From NCBI RefSeq assembly GCF_029914245.1, contig NZ_JARYZI010000001.1, positions 620,001-684,000 on the forward strand: a DNA stretch of 64,000 nt, read 5' to 3'. The position numbers were made by a program, and so were the translations under genes. The notes under the pieces were generated by a model. That model was not told the origin of the DNA. It worked only from the letters and a program-made list of their open reading frames with translations, and did not search any database. Shown piece after piece: positions 8,277 through 16,132 of the stretch. Position 1 is the first letter of the stretch; every line of letters begins with the position of its first letter. The stretch comes from Fusibacter bizertensis. Lineage in GTDB: Bacteria; Bacillota; Clostridia; Peptostreptococcales; Acidaminobacteraceae.

Positions 8277-9692
8277 TTATAAATCTATTCCTAGCTCTTT
8301 TAGTACACTTAGTACATAAGCTTTATCTGTTTTAGTTTCTGTGATAAGGTACATTAAATCCTTATCACCTAACTTTTTCTCTGCTCTAGAAGATATTGCA
8401 TTTTTAATAAGTGATCTTTTTAGTTTGTCTAAATCAAGATCCACTGCTTTAATAAGACTTGGATGACTTGGAAGGATTATATTTTCTCCAGGAACTTGTG
8501 CCTTTGGATTACCAAACATAATTTCAATTCCATTATCTCTCGCAAAAGAAAGTTGAGGCTGAATGTGTTTTCCTGCACCTGTATACTCAGTTTCTTGAAC
8601 GACGATGATTTGATCTTCATCCATCTCTTGCGCTATACTAAACGCTGCTACAAGCGCTGTATTTCCTGCTGGACCTTTCTCAAGACCTTCAAGTTGTGCT
8701 AGCGCTTCAGTCATATAAAAAACTTCACCTTGAGTCACTGTTACATAGCGATCCATGTAACGCATTGGTCTCGCTGCCGATCTCGGAACATCTGATCGAT
8801 CAGGTACTGTTGCAAAAGGAACTCCAAAACCTGTATGACCTGTTGTAAATGACTTCTTATTAAATTGTGTGTCACTTGCCATATGAAGGCCACTTAAATC
8901 CACTGATGCACCTACAATTTTAGTCTCCACTGCACCTGCTTTAATAAGCCCTCTTGCTGTACCTGTTAAGTTACCACCGCCCGCATTGGTACAAACTACT
9001 ACGTCAGGGTCTTTGCCATATCTTTCTCTGCACTGCATAGAAAGTTCATAGCCTAAAGTTTCAACACCAGCAATACCAAACGGTGTGTAAAGTGAAGCGT
9101 TAAAGTATCCCGTCTCTTCTAAGAGTAATAAAAACTCATAAAAAAGTTCTGGACCCACTGTAAGTTGAATCACTTCAGCGCCATAAGCTTCACATCTTCT
9201 TGCTTTTTCTACTATTTCAGGTTGCCCTACACCTTTAGAATCAAAAGTCTCTTGTACAATTATGCACTTCAGTCCCTGCATTGCAGCTTGAGATGCAACA
9301 GCTGAACCGTAGTTGCCACTTGTCGCTGCAATTACACCTTTATAACCTAATTTCTTAGCATGATAAACTGCATTTGCAGCTCTTCTTGCTTTAAAACTAC
9401 CTGAAGGATTACTCGCTTCATCTTTTATAAATATGCGCGCGCCTTTTCCAGGTGCTGCCATCTTACGTGCAAGTTCTGTGATATTTCTTAGTTCTAAAAG
9501 TGGTGTATTTCCCACACCAGTACGTCCTTGTATTTCTTGCATTTCTTCGAGAGAATAGCCAGTCTCTCTCATCATGCGCTCATAATCAAAACCAATACCA
9601 TCATCTTCAAAAACAGCGTAATCTATTCCAATGGCTTTTTTCATTATATCGTTTTTTCGGCCCATGACAGCTGAGTAAGAATTATCTTTCAT
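8277..9692 (-). CDS. ortB: 2-amino-4-ketopentanoate thiolase, beta subunit (PLP-dependent)
   Basis: With OrtA it cleaves 2-amino-4-oxopentanoate with CoA into alanine and acetyl-CoA. It is a fold-type II PLP protein related to threonine synthase: the Schiff-base lysine is in PSGSFKARRA, and ATSGNYGSA and TNAGGGNLTGTA are the substrate and phosphate-binding loops. The frame opens at a GTG (9701) that is part of the GGAGGTG Shine-Dalgarno; the ATG at 9692 is seven bases downstream of GGAGGT and is chosen (471 residues). It overlaps the end of ortA by 11 bases, indicating coupled synthesis of the two thiolase subunits. Confidence 0.94.
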   Translation of the reverse strand: MKDNSYSAVMGRKNDIMKKAIGIDYAVFEDDGIGFDYERMMRETGYSLEEMQEIQGRTGVGNTPLLELRNITELARKMAAPGKGARIFIKDEASNPSGSFKARRAANAVYHAKKLGYKGVIAATSGNYGSAVASQAAMQGLKCIIVQETFDSKGVGQPEIVEKARRCEAYGAEVIQLTVGPELFYEFLLLLEETGYFNASLYTPFGIAGVETLGYELSMQCRERYGKDPDVVVCTNAGGGNLTGTARGLIKAGAVETKIVGASVDLSGLHMASDTQFNKKSFTTGHTGFGVPFATVPDRSDVPRSAARPMRYMDRYVTVTQGEVFYMTEALAQLEGLEKGPAGNTALVAAFSIAQEMDEDQIIVVQETEYTGAGKHIQPQLSFARDNGIEIMFGNPKAQVPGENIILPSHPSLIKAVDLDLDKLKRSLIKNAISSRAEKKLGDKDLMYLITETKTDKAYVLSVLKELGIDL

Positions 9693-9993
9693 TGTCGTCA
9701 CCTCCGAAAAGTATTTCTTTAAGCGTAATTCCTATTTGAGTAATCTCAGGCACATAGTTACCAAATGAATGTTTGTAAGTTGGCTCAAGTTCAACAACTT
9801 TACCATGCTCTTTTCTGCCTGTAATTGTGAGGATTTCTACTTCATCACCAATTTGGGCATCAGACTGACAAAAACCTTTTACCCACATCTCTAGTGGTAC
9901 TTTTTTAGTATCGTCTGGCACTTGTGGAGCACGTTGATCAGGTGTAAAGATTACACGATAAACTCTAACCCAATCACCTTTTTTTATTTTCAA
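9682..9993 (-). CDS. ortA: 2-amino-4-ketopentanoate thiolase, alpha subunit; TTG start
   Basis: A small subunit of the OrtAB thiolase, recognised by KIKKGDWVRV at the N-terminus, the central PDDTKKVPLEMWVKG and the GKVVELEPTYKHSFG stretch. The longest frame begins at GTG (10002), but that GTG is the 3' end of the GAGGTG Shine-Dalgarno. The TTG at 9993, six bases downstream, gives the expected M-K-I-K-K-G-D-W start and a 103-residue protein. No ATG exists near this point in the frame. The gene sits 20 bases after ord and overlaps ortB. Confidence 0.92.
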   Translation of the reverse strand: MKIKKGDWVRVYRVIFTPDQRAPQVPDDTKKVPLEMWVKGFCQSDAQIGDEVEILTITGRKEHGKVVELEPTYKHSFGNYVPEITQIGITLKEILFGGDDNER

Positions 9994-10013
9994 TGAAAAC
10001 ACCTCGCTTCAAA

Positions 10014-11063
10014 CTATTTAATAAACTGTCTCATGTCACCCATAATTGCTCTTGGAACTGGTAAATCTAGCATTGTTTTGAGTCCAGCTTCTGAATTGAT
10101 AACTTGAGGAATCATATTTACACACATTGCAATTGTACCAAGTCCACCTTCAACCTCAGGTTTAATAATCATATTTACTTCAGGAGAACCTTTTAATGTA
10201 ATGTAATCTCCAGTAAATGTACCTTCCATTTCCGGTTCAATTTGTTGAGGATGAATCATATTGATTTTAACTTGTCCATCTACAAAACCTTGACCTGTCA
10301 TATTTACACCTGCAACATTACCCGCAGCAGCAAAGCCATGAGGTGATTTTCTGTCAACTGTAGTTACGATTGGTTTCATTTGTGTCTCGATTTTTTCTAC
10401 TGGCCAGCCAATTGCATCACCAATCATATTAATTGATTCTTCAAAACCAACATGTCCAGCTAGTGAACCATCTGCAACACCATTATTAAACTCATCAACT
10501 GTAATGCCAACACCTTGTTCTTCCATAACTGCATGTCCAAACGGTGATAAGCTGTTAACACGTTTTGCTTCTATTTCAGTGACATCTGTCATACAGCCTG
10601 TCAACACAACTACTAAAAGGTCCATAATGAGTCCTGGATTAATACCCGTACCGAGGATTGTAACGCCATTTTCCTTAGCAATTTTATCAAGCTCAGCAGC
10701 AAGTTCAGGATTTTGAGCCTGTGGATAAGACATCTCTTCTGCAGTTGAAATAACATTTATTTTTTTCTCAAGAACATGTTTAAGTCTTGGGAAAGCTTTT
10801 GCTGTAAATGAATCAGTTGCAGTTAAGCATACATCACATGATTTTTCACTAATCACTTCATCAATTTCAGGATTAACGATAACATCTGGTCTATTACCTC
10901 TTTCAACACCTAGAATCTCATAGATACTTTTACCTACGCGTTCAGGGTTTCTATCGCAAACACCTACGATTTCAACTCCTTTTTTATTCATTAGCATCTT
11001 AGCCATACCACTACCCATGGCTCCAAAACCCCAAATTGCTACTTTAACATTTTCTGATCTCAT
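10014..11063 (-). CDS. ord: 2,4-diaminopentanoate dehydrogenase
   Basis: Oxidatively deaminates 2,4-diaminopentanoate, the product of OraSE, to 2-amino-4-oxopentanoate, using NAD(P)+. The N-terminus shows the Rossmann nucleotide-binding motif GFGAMGSGMA, with the family-typical GTGINPGLIMDLL near residue 140. The longest frame starts at GTG (11072) inside GGAGGTG; the ATG at 11063 is properly spaced (MRSENVKVAIWGFG, 349 residues). It is the first gene of the ornithine operon, with about 50 bases between its start and the core of a predicted sigma-54 promoter. Confidence 0.95.
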   Translation of the reverse strand: MRSENVKVAIWGFGAMGSGMAKMLMNKKGVEIVGVCDRNPERVGKSIYEILGVERGNRPDVIVNPEIDEVISEKSCDVCLTATDSFTAKAFPRLKHVLEKKINVISTAEEMSYPQAQNPELAAELDKIAKENGVTILGTGINPGLIMDLLVVVLTGCMTDVTEIEAKRVNSLSPFGHAVMEEQGVGITVDEFNNGVADGSLAGHVGFEESINMIGDAIGWPVEKIETQMKPIVTTVDRKSPHGFAAAGNVAGVNMTGQGFVDGQVKINMIHPQQIEPEMEGTFTGDYITLKGSPEVNMIIKPEVEGGLGTIAMCVNMIPQVINSEAGLKTMLDLPVPRAIMGDMRQFIK

Positions 11064-11112
11064 AATTGTCACCTCCGAATATTTGCCCTATAGGCATCCA
11101 ACTATATATTAC

Positions 11113-11127
11113 GCAAATGTCATGCCA
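11113..11127 (-). promoter_or_regulatory. Sigma-54 (-24/-12) promoter of the ornithine operon
   Basis: Read on the minus strand, the site is TGGCATGACATTTGC: the GG of the -24 element is separated by exactly ten bases from the GC of the -12 element, the defining spacing of RpoN promoters (consensus TGGCAC-N5-TTGC). The predicted transcription start is near 11101, leaving a leader of about 38 bases before the ord ATG. No convincing sigma-A promoter was found in the same position. A sigma-54 activator gene lies 3 kb away. Confidence 0.8.
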
Positions 11128-11253
11128 ATTAAGAGGTATGTCATCTAAACCGACTGCAAGCATTGAAAATACAAGCTGAATAATTATACATCACTATTTT
11201 TATCAAAAGTATACTCTGAATTGTCCGAATTGTTTGCTTATTCCACCAGAATA

Positions 11254-11319
11254 GCAAATATTTTTGCACTATATCGCGCAAAATATTTTGCACACCACAT
11301 TAAAAGCAAAATATTTTGC
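11254..11319. promoter_or_regulatory. Three palindromic sites, candidate enhancer (UAS) for the sigma-54 activator
   Basis: GCAAAATATTTTGC occurs as a perfect 14-bp palindrome at 11278-11291 and again at 11306-11319; a near copy, GCAAATATTTTTGC, is at 11254-11267. All three are followed by AC. Centres are 24 and 28 bases apart. They lie about 150-215 bases upstream of the predicted ord transcription start, the usual distance for enhancer-binding-protein sites. The last copy is also near -50 to -65 of the divergent permease promoter, so it could act on both genes. Confidence 0.65.
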
Positions 11320-11360
11320 ACACTGTTTTCACTAATTTTCCTGTTTCTATATAATTTTAA

Positions 11361-11369
11361 TGCTATAAT
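11361..11369 (+). promoter_or_regulatory. Extended -10 promoter of the DMT permease gene
   Basis: TGCTATAAT gives a perfect -10 (11364-11369) with the TGn extension and no clear -35. It lies 24 bases before the ATG at 11394, with GAGGGA as ribosome-binding site. Confidence 0.6.
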
Positions 11370-11393
11370 TGAAAAAAAAGATATGAGGGACTT

Positions 11394-12320
11394 ATGACGC
11401 ATAAATATACCAACTTAAAAATTTATTTATTAATGATCATGGCTACTTTTTTTTGGGCTGGTGCCTTTATAGCTGCAAAACTAGGCGTTTACGAGTTAAG
11501 CCCTACTATCTTGACCTTTCTTCGTATGGGAATTGCTGCTGTTATCATATTTCCTATTATGGTGATCAAGCTTGGCACTAATTGGAAACTTAAAAAAAAC
11601 GAGATAAAAATTGTACTGGCTACATCAATCGTCGGAATGATTGGCTATCACATGTTCTTTTTCACAGCATTAAAATATACCACTGCATCAAATGCTTCTA
11701 TGATCAATGCCACTAATCCCCTGATAACTGCTGTGTTAGCCTCGCTCTTTGCAAGCGAGCGCATCACGCCTAAAAAAATAGCCATGTTACTATTGGCTTT
11801 TTGTGGGGTAGTCTATATTATCATAGCTGGTAACATCAATTCACTTGCAACCTTGGTTCTAAACAAAGGTGATTTTATTATGCTATGCGGTACCTTTCTG
11901 TGGGCCGTTTATGGTATCATCGTAAAAAAAGCGGTACCCATTATGGGACCACTTAAGTTGACGACGTATACATTTTTATTTTGCGCACTAATAATGGCAC
12001 CATTTGCCATTTTCGCCTTTGCAACGACAAATGCATTTAGTGTTGGCATTAATCCTTATATCGCTGTTATATATATGGCAATATTTCCTACGGTTATTGG
12101 TTATTCGATTCAACAGTATGCCATTGCTCAAATCGGACCATCTAAAGCTTCACTTTTCATCAATTTAGTGCCCATTATATCAACAATTCTTGCAGTCATC
12201 TTCTTAAATGAACATATTCGTAGTTATCATCTTATAGGTGCCACTATGATCATCACTGCAGTTATTGTTTATAACCACTCAGGCTTCCTGATTAAGAAAG
12301 ATAAATCTGTGCAGGATTAA
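11394..12320 (+). CDS. DMT-superfamily permease with two EamA domains
   Basis: An integral membrane protein of 308 residues with about ten hydrophobic helices arranged as two EamA repeats (roughly residues 10-145 and 155-300). The motif around residues 130-160 (AMLLLAFCGVVYIIIAG) and its second-repeat counterpart near the C-terminus are typical of drug/metabolite exporters. It is transcribed divergently from the ornithine operon and shares its regulatory region, so export or uptake of an amino acid or a related fermentation metabolite is possible, but no substrate can be read from the sequence. Its 3' end overlaps the convergent EAL-GGDEF gene by 29 bases. Confidence 0.85.
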   Translation: MTHKYTNLKIYLLMIMATFFWAGAFIAAKLGVYELSPTILTFLRMGIAAVIIFPIMVIKLGTNWKLKKNEIKIVLATSIVGMIGYHMFFFTALKYTTASNASMINATNPLITAVLASLFASERITPKKIAMLLLAFCGVVYIIIAGNINSLATLVLNKGDFIMLCGTFLWAVYGIIVKKAVPIMGPLKLTTYTFLFCALIMAPFAIFAFATTNAFSVGINPYIAVIYMAIFPTVIGYSIQQYAIAQIGPSKASLFINLVPIISTILAVIFLNEHIRSYHLIGATMIITAVIVYNHSGFLIKKDKSVQD

Positions 12321-14112
12321 GCATATACATGCTTTTTCCATGCCTTTTGACCTTTTTTTTAATCTTTGCAAGTGCTTCACTTAGGGCGTCTGAGCTTTGG
12401 AATTCGTTGAGATTACCGTATAATCCAGATATAGATATAGAGGTTAAGGCTAGATCTCTTACTATTCCAAATCTATCTTCAGCTTTAATTGTGCCACACC
12501 TAAAGTGTTCTTCCGTGAAAAAATCTGACTTATCGGCCTCGAACTGATCTAAGATAATTTGAGCCATTTTCTCATACTCACTGACTTCTCCTTCAATTAC
12601 AATTACAAAGTCATCTCCTCCCACGTGCCCAATGAAACTTGTATGTGGGAATTTATTTTTTACAGCTATATTCATCATATCAGCTAGATATTTAATCATA
12701 ACATCTCCCTTTTCAAATCCATAGACATCATTATAGATTTTAAACTCATTGATATCTACATATAAGATGCACGAATTATTGTTAAAACTAACGACGTCTG
12801 TCATTACTCTTGTTATGACTGGATTACCTGGTAGTCCTGTAAGTGGATTACGTTCTTTCGCACTGTTTTTTTCATACATCAAGGTGTATTCAAATATTTT
12901 TTTCATGGATACCGTTCCTTGATATTTTCCACTTTTAGTCACGATGACATCGTCAAAAATCTGTTCATCCGGACGCTCCATAGCACTTTTCGCAACGACA
13001 CTGATTGGCATATAGTAATCAACAACCAGCGGCGATGTATTCATAATTCTTGAAATGGGTTTATTCGCAAAAAGAGAGAAACCATATTTCCCCGACATAC
13101 TTGCATCTATGTTATGCTTCATAATGATGCCTACAGGCCTTTCGTTCTCACATATACAAGCACTTTTAGCTTCAACTTTATCTAAGTGATTTTTAATTGT
13201 TATACATGGCGCCATAGATTCATATATAGGATTCACATGGCTGTTAATTAAATTTGAAATATAATGGTATTCTTGAGAATACTCATTTAAATTCCTAGAA
13301 ATCTGGTTGTAATCTTTAATTCGTGTGATGACATCTTCGTCTAAACTTTCAAACCCTGCAGACGGTTTTCTAAGATAAAAGCCTTGTCCTAAATGAACAC
13401 CAAGTAAAATTAGCGTCTTCATTTCCTCTTTTGTTTCAATGCCTTCTGCGATGATCTTTATATTAGTTGTTAATGATGTATCTACAAAGGCTTTAATTAG
13501 AGCCTGTTTAAATGCATCTTTGTCAATATTTCTGATTAAATCCATATCAATTTTAATGAAGTTTGGGCGTATTTCATTGATTGTTTTGAGCCCAGAATAC
13601 CCCGCTCCAACATCATCTATTGCAACTTGATAGCCTTGGTTTCTATAATTGTCTAAAACATTCATAAATGCAGTGTAGTCAAATATGGCTGTTCTCTCGG
13701 TAATTTCAAACACAATACTACTCTCTTTGCAGCCAATTTCATCTAAATACTCTTTTGTTAAACCCGTTTTATACTCTGATGCTTTAATCACTTCTGGGTC
13801 TACATTAACAAACAATAGTTTATCATCACCAAGTTCACTTATGCGCTCCAGCGCTTTTTTTCTAAAGAGCATTTCAAGTTCCCAAATCTTTTCCTTTTCA
13901 TGCGCTTTTTCAATAAGTTCAAGTGGAGAGTAAAACACTGTTTTTTCTGGACCTCGTGATAATGCTTCATAACCTAAAATATCGCCATTCCTGAGACTTA
14001 CAATAGGTTGATAATAACTGGTCACTTTTTCGTTTTTCAAAATATCTTCAAACAAAACATCTTCAATTGAAATAATCTTTCCATTTTCTATTTGATTCAT
14101 TATTTGCTCCAT
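12292..14112 (-). CDS. EAL-CBS-GGDEF protein (cyclic-di-GMP turnover)
   Basis: Residues about 20-265 are an EAL phosphodiesterase domain with its catalytic signature intact (YEALSRG, NVDPEV, EITERT, IDDVGAGYSGL, KIDMDLI, AEGIET, QGFYLRKP). Two CBS motifs follow (about 290-410). A GGDEF domain occupies about 425-590, with the signature GGDDF, a variant compatible with cyclase activity. The CBS pair probably senses a nucleotide ligand. The frame opens 12 codons earlier, but AAGGAGAG seven bases before the ATG at 14112 sets the start (606 residues). With both EAL and GGDEF motifs intact, the net direction of c-di-GMP metabolism cannot be told from sequence. Confidence 0.9.
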   Translation of the reverse strand: MEQIMNQIENGKIISIEDVLFEDILKNEKVTSYYQPIVSLRNGDILGYEALSRGPEKTVFYSPLELIEKAHEKEKIWELEMLFRKKALERISELGDDKLLFVNVDPEVIKASEYKTGLTKEYLDEIGCKESSIVFEITERTAIFDYTAFMNVLDNYRNQGYQVAIDDVGAGYSGLKTINEIRPNFIKIDMDLIRNIDKDAFKQALIKAFVDTSLTTNIKIIAEGIETKEEMKTLILLGVHLGQGFYLRKPSAGFESLDEDVITRIKDYNQISRNLNEYSQEYHYISNLINSHVNPIYESMAPCITIKNHLDKVEAKSACICENERPVGIIMKHNIDASMSGKYGFSLFANKPISRIMNTSPLVVDYYMPISVVAKSAMERPDEQIFDDVIVTKSGKYQGTVSMKKIFEYTLMYEKNSAKERNPLTGLPGNPVITRVMTDVVSFNNNSCILYVDINEFKIYNDVYGFEKGDVMIKYLADMMNIAVKNKFPHTSFIGHVGGDDFVIVIEGEVSEYEKMAQIILDQFEADKSDFFTEEHFRCGTIKAEDRFGIVRDLALTSISISGLYGNLNEFQSSDALSEALAKIKKKVKRHGKSMYMLNPAQIYLS

Positions 14113-14173
14113 TTTATCGCTCTCCTTTACCCAAATCAACCATAACATAGATACGTTAAGACGATGTAAAGCT

Positions 14174-14201
14174 TATATAATACATGCGTAAAACATTACA
14201 A
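14174..14201 (-). promoter_or_regulatory. Possible sigma-A promoter of the EAL-GGDEF gene
   Basis: On the minus strand TTGTAA (14196-14201) and TATATA (14174-14179) are spaced by 16 bases, just after the terminator of the preceding gene and about 60 bases before the ATG. Confidence 0.4.
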
Positions 14202-14206
14202 ATAAA

Positions 14207-14246
14207 AAAGCATCTCCATGTGAAATCAACACATAGAAATGCTTTA
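14207..14246 (-). terminator. Terminator after the sigma-54 activator gene
   Basis: On the minus strand AAAGCATTTC pairs with GAGATGCTTT around an inner ATGTG/CACAT stem, followed by TTTTTTATT. It begins two bases after the activator's stop codon and closes the long housekeeping run. Confidence 0.8.
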
Positions 14247-14247
14247 T

Positions 14248-15645
14248 TTATAACTCAAATTGTTTAATTTTATATTGTAAATTTTGACGTGAAATTTTCA
14301 AATGTCTGGCTGCTTTGCTTATATTAAAGTTATACAGTGCCAATATTTCTCTGATTATATCTTTCTCAATTGCTTGCAAATGTGCATTTAGATCATCCAC
14401 AACCAAAGGTGAATTGGGAATATATTGATTTTTTTTAAGCAATACTTCAGCAACATGAGAAGGCATATGCTCTTTTCCAATCACATGTTCATCTGAGATT
14501 AAGTTCATCGCTGATTCGATAAAATTTTTTAGTTCTCTGATGTTACCTGCCCAGTTATAGTTTTTAAAAGCTTCTAATAATTCAGATGATACCATCCAAA
14601 CGTCTTTACCAAGTTGTTCATTATATTCTCGTATAAAATAATCGACCAATAAGGGGATATCATCTACCCGATCATTTAAACTAGGAATACGAATATTGAT
14701 GACATTTAAGCGATAATAAAGGTCTTTTCTAAACTGTCCTGACTTGATTAAAGCTTCTGGTTCTTCATTAGCAGCCGCAATAATTCTTACATCTATTGGT
14801 ATATCTCTATTTCCACCAACACGTCTCACATAATTTTCTTGAAGTACCCTTAAGATCTTGGCTTGAAGCGCCGAGCTCATGCTGTTAACTTCATCTAAAA
14901 ATAAAGTACCTCCATCTGCTTGTTCAAACAGACCTGGACGATCAAGCGCACCTGTGAAAGATCCTTTTGATGTACCAAATAACAAACCTTCTAGAAGGCT
15001 TTCAGGAATCGCAGCACAGTTCTGTGCAATAAATGGTTCTTCTTTTCTCTCACTACCATAGTGGATACTTTGCGCAAACAGTTCCTTACCAGTACCTGTA
15101 TCACCAAAGATAAGAACGCTAGATATTGATTTAGAAGCCCTCTTCGCAATCTTAATTGCCTCAAGGTACTTTTCATTTTTTCCTATTAATTGGTCAAAAT
15201 GATAATGTCTAATTCCAATATCTTTTTTGTTCGGTTTAATCAACTTTTGTTGAAGGTTGATAATTTGCTCAGACATATCGTTTACTGTTGTCATATTTTT
15301 AGCGATTTCAACAGCACCGATAAGCTGCTTTCCTTCAAATATCGGCAAAGTAGAATTAAGTGTGCGTATATTTTTGCCTTTGAAGTTAAGATAACTTTGT
15401 TCTCTGTTGAATATGGGCACACCAGAAGACAGCACAGTTAAAAGTGTGCTGTTTTCCTTAGTCCAGTCAGGGAATAAATCAAGTAAGTGTCTACCAACAA
15501 CTTGCTTATGAGATAATCCCTCAATTTCCTCTATGGCTTTATTATAAAGTATGGTCTTTCCAGAATGATCAACTATGTGAATTCCTTCCTCTATGGCATC
15601 AAATATCTCTCTACTCGCTAGATTTAACACCTCGTTAATCGTCAT
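14248..15645 (-). CDS. Sigma-54-dependent activator, RocR-like (PAS, AAA+, Fis HTH)
   Basis: An enhancer-binding protein of 465 residues. A PAS sensor spans about residues 8-120. The AAA+ domain (about 150-375) has Walker A GDTGTGKE (181-188), the sigma-54 contact loop as GSFTGA (228-233) preceded by LFGTSK as in RocR-type regulators, and Walker B GTLFLDE. A Fis-type helix-turn-helix ends the protein (NISKAARHLKISRQNLQYKI). GGAGG lies four to five bases before the ATG. There is no receiver domain, so a small molecule bound by the PAS domain is the likely signal. RocR controls arginine/ornithine catabolism in Bacillus, and the nearby RpoN promoter of the ornithine operon makes it the probable target. 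It starts 21 bases after the rseC-like gene. Confidence 0.9.
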   Translation of the reverse strand: MTINEVLNLASREIFDAIEEGIHIVDHSGKTILYNKAIEEIEGLSHKQVVGRHLLDLFPDWTKENSTLLTVLSSGVPIFNREQSYLNFKGKNIRTLNSTLPIFEGKQLIGAVEIAKNMTTVNDMSEQIINLQQKLIKPNKKDIGIRHYHFDQLIGKNEKYLEAIKIAKRASKSISSVLIFGDTGTGKELFAQSIHYGSERKEEPFIAQNCAAIPESLLEGLLFGTSKGSFTGALDRPGLFEQADGGTLFLDEVNSMSSALQAKILRVLQENYVRRVGGNRDIPIDVRIIAAANEEPEALIKSGQFRKDLYYRLNVINIRIPSLNDRVDDIPLLVDYFIREYNEQLGKDVWMVSSELLEAFKNYNWAGNIRELKNFIESAMNLISDEHVIGKEHMPSHVAEVLLKKNQYIPNSPLVVDDLNAHLQAIEKDIIREILALYNFNISKAARHLKISRQNLQYKIKQFEL

Positions 15646-15666
15646 GTGACCTCCATCATTTTTACT

Positions 15667-16104
15667 TTATGCCAGTGGCACCATTCCGTCGTGCTCAGAT
15701 TGCAAAATTTTCAAAATTTTAGCTGTATATTTTTCATTTCTTAAGAAACGTTTGTCGTTCATTTTAATTACCAAGTAAATGGCAGCCATAAACACAAGTC
15801 CCAAAAGTGCTGTCATGACATCGCTACCTTTAAAGAATGTTTGACCCACTAAAAGACCAATAAATAAACCAACTAGCGGTAAAATGTACATGATAAAGGC
15901 AGCACTTAATACACCACCTGTTTCCATAGATACTTCCACTAGATCACCATCTTTGGCTTTTACAGCATTTTTAGCCACTAGCATGATATCTTTTTGATCA
16001 TCACCTAATTGACATGCGCCACAATTACCACAAGCTGTATGCCTTACTAGTTTAACTCTTGAGTATTCACCCATTTGGCTAACTACTATACCTGCTCTAT
16101 CCAT
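15667..16104 (-). CDS. SoxR-reducing / RseC family membrane protein
   Basis: A 145-residue protein with a cysteine cluster CGNCGAC near residue 25 and a further soluble beta-like segment, then two adjacent transmembrane helices (about 68-90 and 98-115) and a basic tail. This layout matches the RseC/MucC family, whose Proteobacterial members modulate SoxR or sigma-E; in Clostridia the role is not established, though a link to Rnf-type electron transport has been discussed. Sits between aspS and the sigma-54 activator in a tight run. Confidence 0.8.
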   Translation of the reverse strand: MDRAGIVVSQMGEYSRVKLVRHTACGNCGACQLGDDQKDIMLVAKNAVKAKDGDLVEVSMETGGVLSAAFIMYILPLVGLFIGLLVGQTFFKGSDVMTALLGLVFMAAIYLVIKMNDKRFLRNEKYTAKILKILQSEHDGMVPLA

Positions 16105-16132
16105 TTCGTCACCTCATTTCAAATACGCCTTA

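Noticed and set aside
5573-8300. Cobalamin riboswitch controlling the B12-dependent mutase
   Set aside because: No B12-box or comparable long structured leader is visible before ord, oraS or oraE; the only structure is the small hairpin at 5573-5614.
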